Positions 53,407 to 64,000 of a stretch of 64,000 nt of DNA are shown here, one piece after another. Origin of the DNA: Azolla caroliniana (lineage: Eukaryota; Polypodiophyta). Position 1 is the stretch's first letter, and each line of letters starts with the position of its first letter. A model generated the notes under the pieces. The model did no database searches, had not been told where the DNA came from, and was given only the letters and a program-made list of their open reading frames with translations. Location of the stretch: NCBI GenBank assembly GCA_043228905.1, contig JBHGNT010000001.1, positions 16,182,001 through 16,246,000 on the forward strand. The letters are read 5' to 3'. Made by a program: the position numbers and the translations under genes.

Positions 53407-54053
53407 CCTCGTCCACCACGACCACGGGGATGATCCACCTCTGTGTACAATATCTTGCTGCCAGTGTGCGTACTTGTCGACGCATCCGAGTGGTTTTCTT
53501 CTACGAGCAACATCGATTGTAGCTCGAAAAATGAAGGCATATTCTCCCTCATGCAGACCGTTGTTTGGAATGCTCCGAGCTTTGACCCCAACCCTCCGAG
53601 GCAAACCTGCACCATTTCGTCCTCTTCAACGTTCACGTTGACGGAGGCTAGAGAGTCGCAGATCTCCTTGATTGTGGAGGTATAGTAAGCCATCGACATG
53701 TCTCTTTGTCGGACATTGCTCAGCTCTTGCCTGAGCTGAAGGTTTCTAGTTGTGGTGCTCGTGGCGAAAATCTTCTTCAAATTTCCCCAAGCATCCTTCG
53801 CCGTCCTGGCATCCCGAATGTACCTCAAAAGTTGATTGCTCACACAGGATGCAAAGCAATAGAGAACTCTGCTTGCCGCCTGTTCCCAGGCCGGGAAATC
53901 TCTATGTGTCGATTCGGGTGCTGCATCATTAACTCCTTCGACGTAACTCCAGTAACCATGCCCGAGCATGTACTGCTGCATCTTGTACGACCAAGACACA
54001 TAGTTGCTCCTATCGAGCTTTTCCGTCGGAAGTGAGCTCCCATTCCTCTATCC
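53407..54053 (-). pseudogene. Copia element H gag (UBN2-type), N-terminal part
   Basis: Minus strand to 53407: LDRSNYVSWSYKMQQYMLGHGYWSY, FPAWEQAASRVLYCFASCV, AWGNLKKIFATSTTTRNLQLRQEL, MAYYTSTIKEICDSLASVN, VCLGGLGSKLGAFQTTVC, then DHPRGRGGRG, where chromovirus J interrupts. It is largely open (53999 downward); the start in the 5' direction is frameshifted near 54050. The continuation with the zinc knuckle is at 38225. Confidence 0.87.
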
Positions 54054-54144
54054 ACGTTCCTGTCTTTTCTTTTCTGAAAGCGAGAAACTTGACTCTATCT
54101 TGTGCACTTGCGTTTCTGTCGGCTGCAGAGGAGTCTCAACCCTC

Positions 54145-54158
54145 GCGCTTTGATACCA
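54145..54158 (-). promoter_or_regulatory. Primer-binding site, initiator tRNA-Met (copia H)
   Basis: Minus strand TGGTATCAAAGCGC directly after the LTR end CCTTTTCA. Confidence 0.88.
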
Positions 54159-54247
54159 TGAAAAGGAATACGTCTGCGGAAGCATGTGCGATAGACACTT
54201 AATACATAGTTGGTTTTGGAAAGTTGACAATTAGGTAAACACAGAGA

Positions 54248-54301
<54 letters not shown>

Positions 54302-54596
54302 CAAACAACAACTTCTATTTCTAATAATGAATGCTTTGTACATGCATTGTGCTCAGTGAGCACTTTTTATACAAGCCCCTAACAAGTGGGCTGACACAAG
54401 TACCATCCGTACTTGAATGCTCATAAATGAACCTGACACTAAATCTGTCTACAATATTCATATTTACAATAGTAGGAATATAGGCCCTCAATGGTCTTTC
54501 GGAATCCTTCCTACTCGGCTCTCGGCCCTCGACGCTCTACTCTCAGACCTCGGCTTCTTCAGCCGATTCTACCCATGTTGAGCTTGTCTCTCAACA
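54159..54596 (-). repeat. Copia element H 5' LTR (438 bp)
   Basis: Minus strand TGTTGAGAGACAAGC ... TTCCTTTTCA, with TATAAAAAGTGC (about 54365) and a (GT)n/(GA)n microsatellite at 54250-54300 in the leader. Related to the LTR at 59480-59878. Confidence 0.87.
54250..54300. repeat. (GT)n(GA)n microsatellite
   Basis: About 21 GT units followed by GA units, inside the LTR of copia H. Confidence 0.95.
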
Positions 54597-55551
54597 TGAT
54601 GCAAAATGATACCTATAGATGATGACAATGACAATGAAGAGGGCGGAACAATGATGATAATGAAGGATCATGCAAAGTAGTGTTCATGAGGATAAAGGTT
54701 GGGAGAAGTGGCGTTGATGAAGACAACAAGAGGTGCTGAAAAATGATGATGTCGAAGAGGAGGCAGTGAAGACGATGATGATAAGGAAGCTTCTCTAGGA
54801 GGAACGATTGTGACTATGGTGACGATGGTGTCTCTAAAACCAAGGATGTTGATGACGATAACTCTGGATCAAGGTTGTTAGGTACGTTAGATACGGTACA
54901 GATACCATACGTATATAACGTATTAATACGCGTATAGTACCTCCCAATTTAAAAATACGTTAAATACATTTTTAATATGTTAAATACTTATAAAATACAT
55001 CAAATGTATTTTACGTACAGTACGTTAAATACTTGCACAATTTGAAAATTATTTACCTTTCTAAAAAATATTTGTAATATTGTAAAGAGCATCTATGTTT
55101 ACACAATTTTGTGATGTACATTATAGTTCTACATCCTAAAATGCATATAAGACATTTGAACATTTCACATCCTAAAATACTTATAATATGGATGTCGACA
55201 TTCACTTATTCTATAAATCAATGTCAGTGTGTATCATGATGTTCTATTTCAAATTGTAATTATTTACGACTATGCCTTCATAGATTGAGGAATCATCTAT
55301 GATTATCACACTAAGGATAGGTTTTTGTCTTCTTTATCTTCTTCTTCTATTTTTTGTGATTATCACAGTCAGAGTTAGGACAAGTTTCTATCTACTTTTC
55401 TCTCTTTTTCTTCTTCTTTGTGTCGTCATCTCTTCTGTTCTTCTTTCTTCCTTCTTATTGCTTCTTTTTCACTAAAAAAAAATTTCTTTACTTTTTGTTG
55501 GGGTTTTACTTACATTTTTTTATAAATACGTATTATACCTATTTTATCCAA
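54597..55551. other. AT-rich spacer without genes
   Basis: No gene seen. The first 300 bases are rich in GATGA/AATGATGA-like triplets. 54880-55060 has clustered ACGTATTA and ACGTTAAATAC variants. 55320-55500 is pyrimidine-rich. This may be the genomic sequence outside the nested block, or older decayed repeats. Confidence 0.5.
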
Positions 55552-56150
55552 TGTTAGTTAAATACTGTATTGGACAAATGTACATGATATTTGATTGAAC
55601 AACATTGAGGTATAGTACGAATTATCAGCATGCAGACAAGAGAAAGGAATAAGGATATTTAGAAGAAGTAGAATGGAGATATTATTATTATTACAAAGAG
55701 AGAATATTATAAATAATAGTTTGCATGCAAACAAGAGAAAAGATAGAGTTTCTTGTTGAAGCAAAATGGTGAGATATTTATTATAAAGAGAGAATGTTAC
55801 AACTAGAGAATTAAGAGAATGATCGATAATGTAATCTAGAAGGCTGGAGACTGGTGTTGAACCGGAATAACTTGAAAATAGTGAGGGGCTTCAATTTATA
55901 GGAGTAGGTAATGACACATGCAAGAGCCAGCAATGCCACATGTCATCCCTTCATGAGTTTCCTCAAATGTTCTAGAAAGTTCCACAATGTTCCATAATGA
56001 TCCAGAATGTTCTATAATGGTGTATGCATACATCTCTTAATAATGACATGAATTATTATCACATAACCTAAATGACCTAGTGGGTAAGGTGCTATAAGAT
56101 GAGTGCTAGGGTCGAGGGTTCGAGCTTTGGCATGACCAGTAATCATGACA
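55552..56150 (-). repeat. Chromovirus L 3' LTR (left boundary approximate)
   Basis: The right end AATCATGACA is followed by the polypurine tract (plus CTATCCCCCTCTTAAAACG). It keeps a TATA-like CTATAAATTGAAGC, GGTTCAACACCAGTC and the best-preserved tRNA-like module (TGACCTAGTGGGTAAGG and GGGTTCGAGC, about 56075-56130). The left end is uncertain between 55552 and 55567. Confidence 0.7.
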
Positions 56151-58925
56151 CTATCCCCCTCTTAAAACGATGAGTGCCACGAGTCACCAGGGACGAAAGG
56201 CTAGGTTTTCCCGAATACTTGCGATGGAAGGAATTCACAAGTGCTTGAGCATAGTAACGTTGTCGATAGGCTCCCAAGTACGATCATTGGGACTATATCC
56301 AAGCAAATCCACCAAGTAATATAGCTTATGGCAAATGATCTTGGAATTAAGGATAGTTGCAACCTCATATTTCGGGTCATCAGTGAGTTGAATGATAGGT
56401 GGAGGTGTGACAATACGATGTGGAATAGTGGTAGTAGTACAAGGCACAAGAAGTGAACAATGAAATACTAGGTGAAGATGCATATGGGAAGGTAGATCCA
56501 AGTGAAAAGCTACATCATTTATTTGTGCAACAATCTTGAATGGGCCTAAGCGTTGATGATCCAATTTATCACCAGGACGTGTTGTTCGCACATGTCGTCA
56601 TAGAAGCCATACAAAATCTCCCTTTTGGAAGTTATGTGGAAGTCAATGTCGATCGGCGGCTGGCTTATGGGATGCTTGGGCGTGTTCTAGGTGGGTCAAC
56701 ACCTCTTTTAGAATATGTCTAATGTGGGATACTCGATTTTTGGCCACTGGATTAGTTGGAACTTCAGAAAGCTCTAAGAAATTCCATCGAGGGTGATGAC
56801 CTGTATCTGCAAAAAATGGAGTGACCTTAGTGGAAGAGTGGACAGAATTGTTTTATGCAAAATCCACAAAATGAAGAATATCAACCTAATCATCTTGTTG
56901 ATAGCTGATAAAACAACAAAGATATTGTTTTAATGTTTGATTGGTTCTCTCAGCCTAACCATCAGTTTGCGATGATAACTTGAAGAGAGGTTGCAAGAGA
57001 TCTTGAGTAGTGATAATAAATGCCGCCAAAATTTTGAGATGAATTGTGGCCCACGATCACTAACGATGTTATCTGGAAAGTCATGATGTCGAAATACCTC
57101 TCGCATAACAAGATCACTTGTCTCCTTGTTGTTGATGGGCTTCGTACATGGTAGGAAATGTGCCATCTTTGTAAAGCGGTCCACCACTGTCAAGATAGTA
57201 TCAAACCCTCGAGAAGGGGCAAATCGGTAATAAAATCAAGTGAAATAGATTGCCAGGGTTTTGTTGTGATTGGCAATGGTTGTAACAATCCATAAGGATG
57301 GTGACGAGGCATTTTTGTACGACAACATGTGTCACATGTACGAACATACTCCTCAACAAAATTATGGAGCTTAGGCCACCAAAATGCTCGATTGACTAGC
57401 TCTAAGGTCTTTTGAATCCCAAAATGCCCAACCATATAAGTTTCATGGCAATGTTGTAACACCTTAAGACGAGAAGATTTATCAGGGGCATAGAGAAGAC
57501 CCTTATAAAATAGTGGATCATTCTGCCATGTGAATTTATTCTAATCTACATGAGGATGTTGTGCCTTAGAACAAAAAACGTGATTCCGATCAATGTGATC
57601 GAGAACTTCTTGAGCAAAGACATCTATTTGAAGATCTTGGCGAATAGAATTAAGGATGTTGGAATCAATTGGCATGTGTGAAATTTCCACTGCTTGTAAC
57701 CATGCAGGTCCTAAAAGAATTTGCTTTTTATGATCAAATGTTGCCTCACCAGGACGAGGTGCAAGATATGTCCTTTGAGATAAAGCATCTACCTTGCCTT
57801 GTTGTGATCCAAGCCAATATAGAATTTTAAACTCAAAATGAGTGAGGAATTGTGCCCACCAAGCCTGCCACCTTGTCAACACCCGAGCATTATGAAAGTA
57901 TGTTAGGTTTTTGTAGTCATTGTAAACTAGTATTTGATGAAGAGAACCCTCCAAGAGATGTCAGCATTGCTCAAAGGAGTCAACAATAGCTAGCAATTCT
58001 CATCTCCCTGTTGTGACAAGATGCTTCCGAGAGCAAAATCTGACGCATCAACTTCCATAATAAATGGTTTGTGGGGATCAACATGAGCTAACATAGGGGC
58101 AGATGTAAATGCCTTTTTTAAATCCATAAATGTCGTGGTTGCACCAGGTGTCCAACTTTGCATAAAGGCCATATTCACGCAACCGTTGTAAAACTTGCCG
58201 AACATGGGCATTATGCTCTTCCTGTGTCTTGGAATAGATCAGTAGATCATCTAAGTAAATAATCAAAAAGATATCTAGATCCCGAAAGATATCATTAGCC
58301 ATATGCTGAAAAACTGCAGGTGCATTAGTAAGTCCAAACGGCATGACTATATATTCAAAATGGCCATATCGAGTGCGAAAAGTCGTCTTCCATTCATCGT
58401 CAGGATGAATCCTGACAAGATTATAAGCACCTCGGAGATCAATTTTAGTAAAAAAATTTGCCCCACTAATCTGTTCTAAAAGGCTAGAGATCAAAGGTAA
58501 TGCATACCAATTTCTGATAGTGACTTTATTCAACCCTCGATAATCCACCACCAAACAAAGTGAGCCATCTTTCTTTTTCACAAAGAAAATGGGTGCCCCA
58601 GCTGGAGACTTTGAATGTCGAATGAATCCTTTTGCTAGATTTTCATCAATGTATTCCCGAAGAACCTCCAACTTTGTTGGCGACAAATTATAGATCGGTC
58701 CCCACGGTGGCTCTTTCACTGGTTGTAGGTCGATGGGACAATCATAAGGTCGATGCTCAAGGAGTATACCAGCTTTCACTTTGTCGAAGACATCTGCAAA
58801 TTCTTTATACTTGTGTGGAAGTTTAATCTTTGAACTACCCTCAGAGTCTTTAAAAGGCTTTGTTGATATTGCAAATAAAAACATCTCCTCCTTTCTTCCT
58901 TCTTTGCATAATTGTTGTAGCGAAA
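56151..58925 (-). pseudogene. Chromovirus L pol, diverged and truncated
   Basis: Minus strand: end of protease/linker (58884 region), RT (IDLQPVKEPPWGPIYNLSPTK, VDYRGLNKVTIRNWYALPL, YLDDLLIYSKTQEEH), a deletion near 58150 joining RT (LYAKLD) to RNase H (FTSAPMLAHVDPHKPFIMEVD), RNase H, integrase (CHETYMVGHFGIQKTLELV, CDTCCRTKMPRHHPYGLL, SDRGPQFISKFW) and chromodomain (YEVATILNSKIICHKLYYLVD). Multiple stops and frame changes. Gag and the protease start are missing. A more distant family member than D and J. Confidence 0.9.
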
Positions 58926-59479
58926 TAGTAGAAAATTTGGGGTATTTAGCCTTTACACTATGTTATGTACACATAACGTTGGTGAGGGTAGGTCACTAAT
59001 ATTTACATTAGTGAAGGGACTAATGATTGGATAGAAGGAATGATAGGTGCATGCACTATATTGATTTGGACAACCAATGAATGGAGAGCCTGTTAGAAAG
59101 GCAAATCTATTCAAGGGGCCTAGGAAAAGGTATAAATATGAGGCTTAGCTACCCTCATAAGGACATTACGTCGAAAGGCTGTTGTCTTAGACATTGGTGG
59201 TGCGGGCTATGCTTTCGTCTCGAGGATTGTGTTTATCTCTTCCAAGGTATTAGTCATCCTAATATCCGGCGGAATAGGACGTCAGTGGTAGGTTAGCTAC
59301 ATCTAGATCATAGCTTGGGGGTGGTCCAGTGGAATGGGTTCTTCTATCCAATCTATTTTCTTTCTTTTACTTTATTTTGGTCTATTGATTAGTAATAGAC
59401 TCTTAATAGTGGTATTAGAGCTTTTACTAACAAATATTTTTGTTGTTTTGATATTTTTTGCGTGTGAACGATGGGGATC
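58926..59479 (+). other. Possible copia LTR plus primer site
   Basis: No coding gene seen. A TATA-like GGTATAAATATGAGG lies near 59131 and TGGTATTAGAGC at 59412-59423 resembles the initiator-Met primer site with one mismatch. This suggests a plus-strand copia LTR ending near 59410 with a short internal remnant before the LTR at 59480. LTR ends could not be fixed. Confidence 0.4.
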
Positions 59480-59878
59480 TGTAAAAACAAATAGCTTGCG
59501 GAAGCAATAGAAAACTGAACACAGAAACACAAGTTTAATGGAGAGCTTGACAGTACGCGGGAGAGACAGAGAAAGAGCAAAACAAGATAAATCTATTTCA
59601 AAACAATAATAACTCTCTCTGTACATAAAACGTGCTCAACAACACTATTTATACAAGTCCTAAGAGGACTGACAGAAGTACGGTGTACTTCAATGCTCAT
59701 TCGAGCGTCTGACACTAACTACTAGTCATTAACTCCCTCGCAGTCTAGGCTGCTACTAGGCCTCCGGTTACTGCTAGATCCGGCTCACCGGCTCACCGAT
59801 CCAGCTCATCCTTCCGGATGCCGATCCGGCTCAGGCTTATTCAGTCGATCTGGATCCGGTTGAGGTTGCCGCTCAACA
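59480..59878 (-). repeat. Copia element M 3' LTR (399 bp)
   Basis: Minus strand TGTTGAGCGGCAACC ... TATTTGTTTTTACA, preceded by polypurine GAAGGGGAG. TATA (TATAAATAGTG) near 59650. Similar in layout to the H LTR. Confidence 0.8.
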
Positions 59879-60240
59879 CTCCCCTTCAAGCTCAACTTGA
59901 GGTCGGATCGTAGTGTTAGTCTCCATGGCAACCGGTCCTTCCACCTCGTTCCTTTTGGCGTCACTCCGCCTCGCTCGCGCTCCTCGTCCAGTCCAGTCTC
60001 GTTTGCCCCGACCCTTCTAATTTTGTGCACCTCGACCTCCTTGGTCGGCTTGTCTGCTCAACAAGCCCAGTTCAGCTCCCTCGTTGTTGTGACTTCGGCG
60101 CTTGCCGATTCGCCGATCCCTTCATGTTGGCGTCGACTTTCGCTGCATTCTCGTCCTCTTGGCCTTGAATTGATCCGGTTCTTCTGAATCCTTCTGTTGA
60201 ACCGAATCGGTTGTCTCCGATTCATTCCAGCTCTTGTTCT
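59879..60240 (-). pseudogene. Copia element M, 3' end of the internal region
   Basis: Minus strand between a breakpoint at about 60240 and the polypurine tract. Probably the tail of pol plus 3' UTR (VEVHKIRRVGANETGLDEER-like reading), but too short and altered to assign domains. Confidence 0.4.
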
Positions 60241-60663
60241 CAATGAAAGATTTGGGTCTGGCAAGACATATATTGGGGAGGCACATAGTCCGGGACTACA
60301 CGAAGAAGTTATTGTGGCTGTCATAGGAGAAATACATGAGGAAGGTGCTCCAACAGTTCAACATGACAGATGCAAAGTTGGTCAGGTCGACACTTTCATC
60401 AAACTGCAAGTTGTCCAGGAAGCAAAGTCCGAAGACAAAGACAAAGAAGTCAGAGATGATGAAGGTACCATATGCCTCTACCGTCAGAAGCCTAATGTAC
60501 GCAATGGTGTGTACCCGACCAGACATCGGATCTGTAGTTGGAGTTGTCATCCGGTTCATGAACAATCCGAGAAGAGACCACTGGACCGCGGTCAAGTGGA
60601 TACTCTGGTACTTGAAAGACGCCTCGCGTATATGCCTCTGATTCGGCTCAGCTTCAATGCTGC
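60241..60663 (+). pseudogene. Copia RT fragment
   Basis: MKDLGLARHILG, KYMRKVLQQFNMTDAK, VPYASTVRSLMYAMVCTRPDIG, NNPRRDHWTAVKWILWYLKD: the C-terminal part of a copia RT, with a TAG near 60321. It lies upstream of an integrase C-terminus, the wrong order for one element, so it belongs to a different copy from 60664-63840. Confidence 0.8.
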
Positions 60664-62444
60664 ACTTCAGAACCTTTGGGTGTATGTGCTACGCACATGT
60701 TCCAGATGTGAGCAGAAAGAAGTTGGATGCTAAAAAGCAAGAATTGTATCTTTCTCAGATATAGTGAAGAGTCAAAGGCCTATCGACTCTACGATCTAGA
60801 GGCAAGAAATATATTGACAAGTCGCGATGTGGTGTTCGATGAGGAACAATCACAGCTAGCTGAGAACAACAATTCTCAAGTTCTTTCATCAACCGAAGAA
60901 GTATTCCCCCCAATCCTCACCCACTATCCAGAAAAGGAAGTTGAACCATCTGATGGTAATGGCTTGCTAGTTCAGCCTATGCCAGTGCGACATGTAAAGA
61001 AAATACCTAAGTGGGCTCAACAACTCCTAAAGTACTCTTAAAGTTGAGTTTCCTAAAACTTCAACTGATGGATTGCGAAGATCAAGAAGAATACTCTTAG
61101 GGAGAACCTTTGACCACATTGTCAACATGGCTCTGATGGTGGACATCATAGGCTCAGTGTGTGAACCGACCTCTGTGGAGGAAGCCACGGCCAACACGAA
61201 GTGGAAAGAGGCGATGATATCAGAATACGATAGCATCATGAAAAATGACACATGGGAGTTGGTAGAGAGGCCAACAAAGAGGACGGTGACAGGCACCAAG
61301 TGGGTGTGGAAAGTAAAGTATAAAGTTGATGGTTCTTTGGAGAAATTTAAGGCCAGGCTAGTAGCGCAAGGATACTTCCAAATTGAAGGGTTCGATGTAA
61401 GAAACATTTGCACCAACAACTCGCATGACAACAATTCGAATGGTCATAGCGTTGGCTGCTTCAAGAGGATGGCCGATTTATCAAATGGATGTCAAATCGG
61501 CATTTCTGAATGAGCATCTCAAGGAGGAGGTATACGCGACACAACCACCAGGGTTTGAGATGCTGAATTCAGAAAACAAAGTCTGCAAGCTGAAGAAGGC
61601 GTTGTATGATCTAAATCAAGCATTTAGAGCTTGGAACAAGAGGATAGACAGCTTCTTACAATCAATCGACTTTAAGCAATGTGCTTCGGATGCAAGTATG
61701 TATGTCAAAATGAAGGAAGGGAAACAAGTCATCATCATCATTTACGTGGATCATCTAGTACTTACTGGTGACCATGAAGAGTGTATTGGCCAAACACAAG
61801 AGTGTTTGAAAACTGAGTATGAAATGATAGACTTGGGGATTTTACACTACTTCCTTGGAATTGAGGTTTGGCAAACCTCGGTTGGCATCATCATGTCACA
61901 AAGAAAGTACGCAATAGAGATCTTGAAGACCTTTGGGATGATGGACGGCAAGTCGAAGTCGACTCCAATGGAGTCAAACTACAAGCTATCCCAAGAAGAC
62001 CCGTCATCAATGGTTGATATAAGAAGTATAGACACCTAGTAGGAAGTCTAATTTTCCTATGCAACACTAGGCCGGATATTTGTTTTGCAGTCGGTGTGGT
62101 GAGTTGATTCAGTAACAAGCCGAAGGAGACTCATTGGAAAGTTGCACTACGTGTATTACAATACATTGTGGGTACTTTAAATTACGGAATATTCTAAAAG
62201 CCAACAATTGACGAACTTAGTGGATATTATGACTTCGATTGGGTTGGAGATAGTGATTCCAGAAAATCAGTTTCTGGATATTGTTTTTCAATAGGCTCTA
62301 GAGTTGTTTCATGGAGTAGTAAAAAACAACCAACTGTGGCACTATCTTCAACGGAGGCAGAATACAAAGCAACATGCATAGGAGCATGCGAGGTAGTTTG
62401 GCTAAGAAGAATACTTATGGATGTGGCGGTTCCAATAAGGACGG
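60664..62444 (+). pseudogene. Copia element N: integrase end, RT, RNase H
   Basis: RTFGCMCYAHVPDVSRKKLD, frame change near 60727, CIFLRYSEESKAYRLYDLEARNI; RT WKEAMISEYDSIMKNDTWELVERP, TGTKWVWKVKY, YQMDVKSAFLNEHLKEEVYATQPPGF, IIIYVDHLVLTG (YVDD read YVDH), LGILHYFLGIEV; frame change near 62030; RNase H DSDSRKSVSGYCFSIGSRVVSW, LSSTEAEYKATCIGACEVVWL. It is cut after AVPIRT by the solo LTR and resumes at 63716. Confidence 0.88.
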
Positions 62445-63715
62445 TGTCGTGTGGTTTTTCACACATGATATAAAAACTATGTAAAATAATAATAATGAAA
62501 TAATTATTTTAGATTAGATTAGTAGCTTATTATAGAAAGATGGATGTACTCAAGAGCTTTAAAACGCATTTCACTACATACAAGATGGAAGTTATGAGAA
62601 CATAAAGTTTGAGAAGATAGGGAAAATAGAATTTTGAAGTATCCCACATAGATAGGAAACTTAAGGCCCTGGCTATATAAGCACATTGAGATCCCTCATT
62701 TTTCATTTGTGCTAAGAGCACTTTAGCCACTTTGTCTAGATAGATGAATGTGGCCAAGTTCCTAAAAACCGACTGGCAATAAAATGGAACCGGAACCGGC
62801 CAATAATAAAATCAAAACCGGTCAGAAAGAAATTTAGAACCGAACGGTAAGCAAATCGGAACCGGCTAGTAAGCAAACCGGAACCGGCCGGAAAGCAAAC
62901 CGAAATCAGCTGGTAATCATCGAATTGGCCGGTTATGGAACCAGAATTGGTTGGAAAGCAAACCGGAATTGGTCGGTAAGCAATCCGAAACCGGCCGGTA
63001 ATCAAATCGAAACCGGTGAAACCGGCGAAACCGGCAATTGGATGAAGTCGGAAACCGGGCGAAGCCGGCAACCGGAAATCGGCGACCGAACGAGGCTGGA
63101 TGCGGACCAGACGGATTGGATGGGCGGCGATCGAGACGGACGGATGATAGGATCATGTGGCAAATTAAAGTAAAGTAAAGGAGACTAAAGTAAAGGCCAT
63201 GTGGACAGTCGCATGCAACTAAAAGAAAAAGGCATGCAACTAAAAATGGATGCAACTAAAAGTAGAGGCCATGCAACTAAAAGTGGGCATGCAAAGTAAC
63301 AGTGAAGGGATGATCAACGGAGAACTCCATATATAATCCTCTTTTTTTTTACACTCATCCACTCTCTCTGCATTTTTCTTTTTCTTTTCCTTCTTAGCTC
63401 CCTTATCTTATCGAAGCCATAACACTCAAAAACCCTAATTTTCCTTACGAAATCCATAAACCCTAATTTTCCCTACGGAAGCAATATCTCTCAAAACCCC
63501 TAATTTTTCCTTTCTATTATTCTCAGTAAACCTAAAACTTTGGAATCCCAATCTTGGGACATATTGTAATTTATTTTCCTTTGTTAATGAAAATTACTAA
63601 ATTTTCTCCTTTCTATTAATTGTTAAAAGTATAAACCCACGAATGTGATGTCCTCTAGTAAGAGGCCTCGGGGTCCTGCCTCAAGTTCACATATCCTCGT
63701 CATATTTTCGCGACA
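62445..63715 (+). repeat. Solo LTR G3 (1,271 bp), 4-bp target duplication ACGG
   Basis: TGTCGTGTGGTTTTTC ... TTTTCGCGACA, flanked by ACGG (62441-62444 and 63716-63719). Removing it with one ACGG restores a continuous copia RNase H reading, which proves the boundaries. Contains GGCTATATAAGCAC, a GGAACCGG minisatellite (62780-63115), the GCATGCAACTAAAAG cluster, CATATATAATCC, a CT-rich leader and GTTAATGAAA. Collinear with 16733-18797. Confidence 0.9.
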
Positions 63716-63840
63716 ACGGCAATGGTATTGTGTGACAATTAGAGTTGCATGGCCATTGCCAAGAACCCCGTATTTCATGCACGATGTCGTGATGTGGCAT
63801 GTCTAGTGCGAGAAAAACTCAAAAATTGAGGATCCACACA
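63716..63840 (+). pseudogene. Copia element N, end of RNase H
   Basis: In the phase given by removing G3: AMVLCDN, TAG, SCMAIAKNPVFHARCRDV, LVREKLKN, then a stop. This is the conserved C-terminal part of copia RNase H. The following ~70 bases have no recognised feature. Confidence 0.8.
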
Positions 63841-63911
63841 CATTTCACGAATACTTGTAAAAATGAAAATAAATAAACCTAGGTCACAATGGCATTGAGT
63901 GCATGTAGAGG

Positions 63912-63980
63912 GTTGCAAGTAGGATTTGAACCTTGCACCTCTAAGGTAAGAGGCAATTACCTTACCACTAAAGCTACTAC
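63912..63980 (-). other. tRNA-Lys-like sequence
   Basis: Minus strand: A-box-like GCTTTAGTGGTAAGG, CTCTTA anticodon-loop-like stretch, B-box GGTTCAAATCC. It is similar to 32400-32468 through CACCTCT and CCTTGCACCTC segments. Degenerate. Confidence 0.45.
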
Positions 63981-64000
63981 AAACTGCTTTAGATGTTCTA

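Noticed and set aside
54597-55551. Host gene in the AT-rich spacer
   Set aside because: Only short ORFs without homology, splice-site pattern or codon bias that I can recognise.

Overview
This window looks like plant nuclear DNA made almost entirely of nested retrotransposons; I find no host protein gene. Evidence for a plant: Ty1/copia elements primed from initiator tRNA-Met, Ty3/gypsy elements primed from plant-type tRNA-Arg, and CT/GA microsatellites in LTR leaders. The Ty3 chromoviruses resemble the self-primed Tf1/sushi/Tcn1 type rather than typical angiosperm chromoviruses, and the LINE has an L1-like coiled-coil ORF1. I therefore lean towards a non-flowering land plant (lycophyte, fern or bryophyte), but this is inference and a gymnosperm is not excluded.

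Left block, 1-14296 (+ shell): the 3' end of a broken chromovirus (1-2868) abuts a Ty1/copia LTR (2874-14296). That LTR seems to be split by a LINE (about 3115-14150), whose 5' region is itself split by an apparently intact chromovirus on the minus strand (3372-9119). The intact element has near-identical LTRs, a 5-bp target duplication, complete gag and pol in a -1 frameshift arrangement and a self-priming signal.

Middle block, 14297-36410 (mostly minus): a copia gag fragment; an accessory ORF of a non-chromovirus gypsy family; a 2-kb solo LTR holding another solo LTR; gypsy pol B, whose primer-binding site is expanded into a whole tRNA-Arg; and gypsy element C, split by copia element E (24910-34705). 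E carries a deleted chromovirus (25390-28543) and a solo LTR (31806-32928).

Right block, 36411-54596: copia element H is split by chromovirus J (38226-53406), which is split by the 10-kb gypsy element K (42698-52667). K has near-identical LTRs, a 5-bp target duplication and a third ORF of about 1,000 codons downstream of integrase. A degenerate version of that ORF occurs at 14761-16653.

Right end, 54597-64000: AT-rich spacer, a truncated chromovirus (about 55552-58925), a probable copia LTR with primer site, the 3' end of another copia element (59480-60240), and copia pol fragments on the plus strand, one split by a solo LTR with a 4-bp target duplication (62445-63715).

The strongest leads are the tRNA-Arg/PBS/LTR fusion, the large 3' ORF of the K family, the self-priming and frameshift signals of the chromovirus, the tRNA-like module at the U3 end of its LTRs, and the repeated TAGTACTA palindrome throughout that element.
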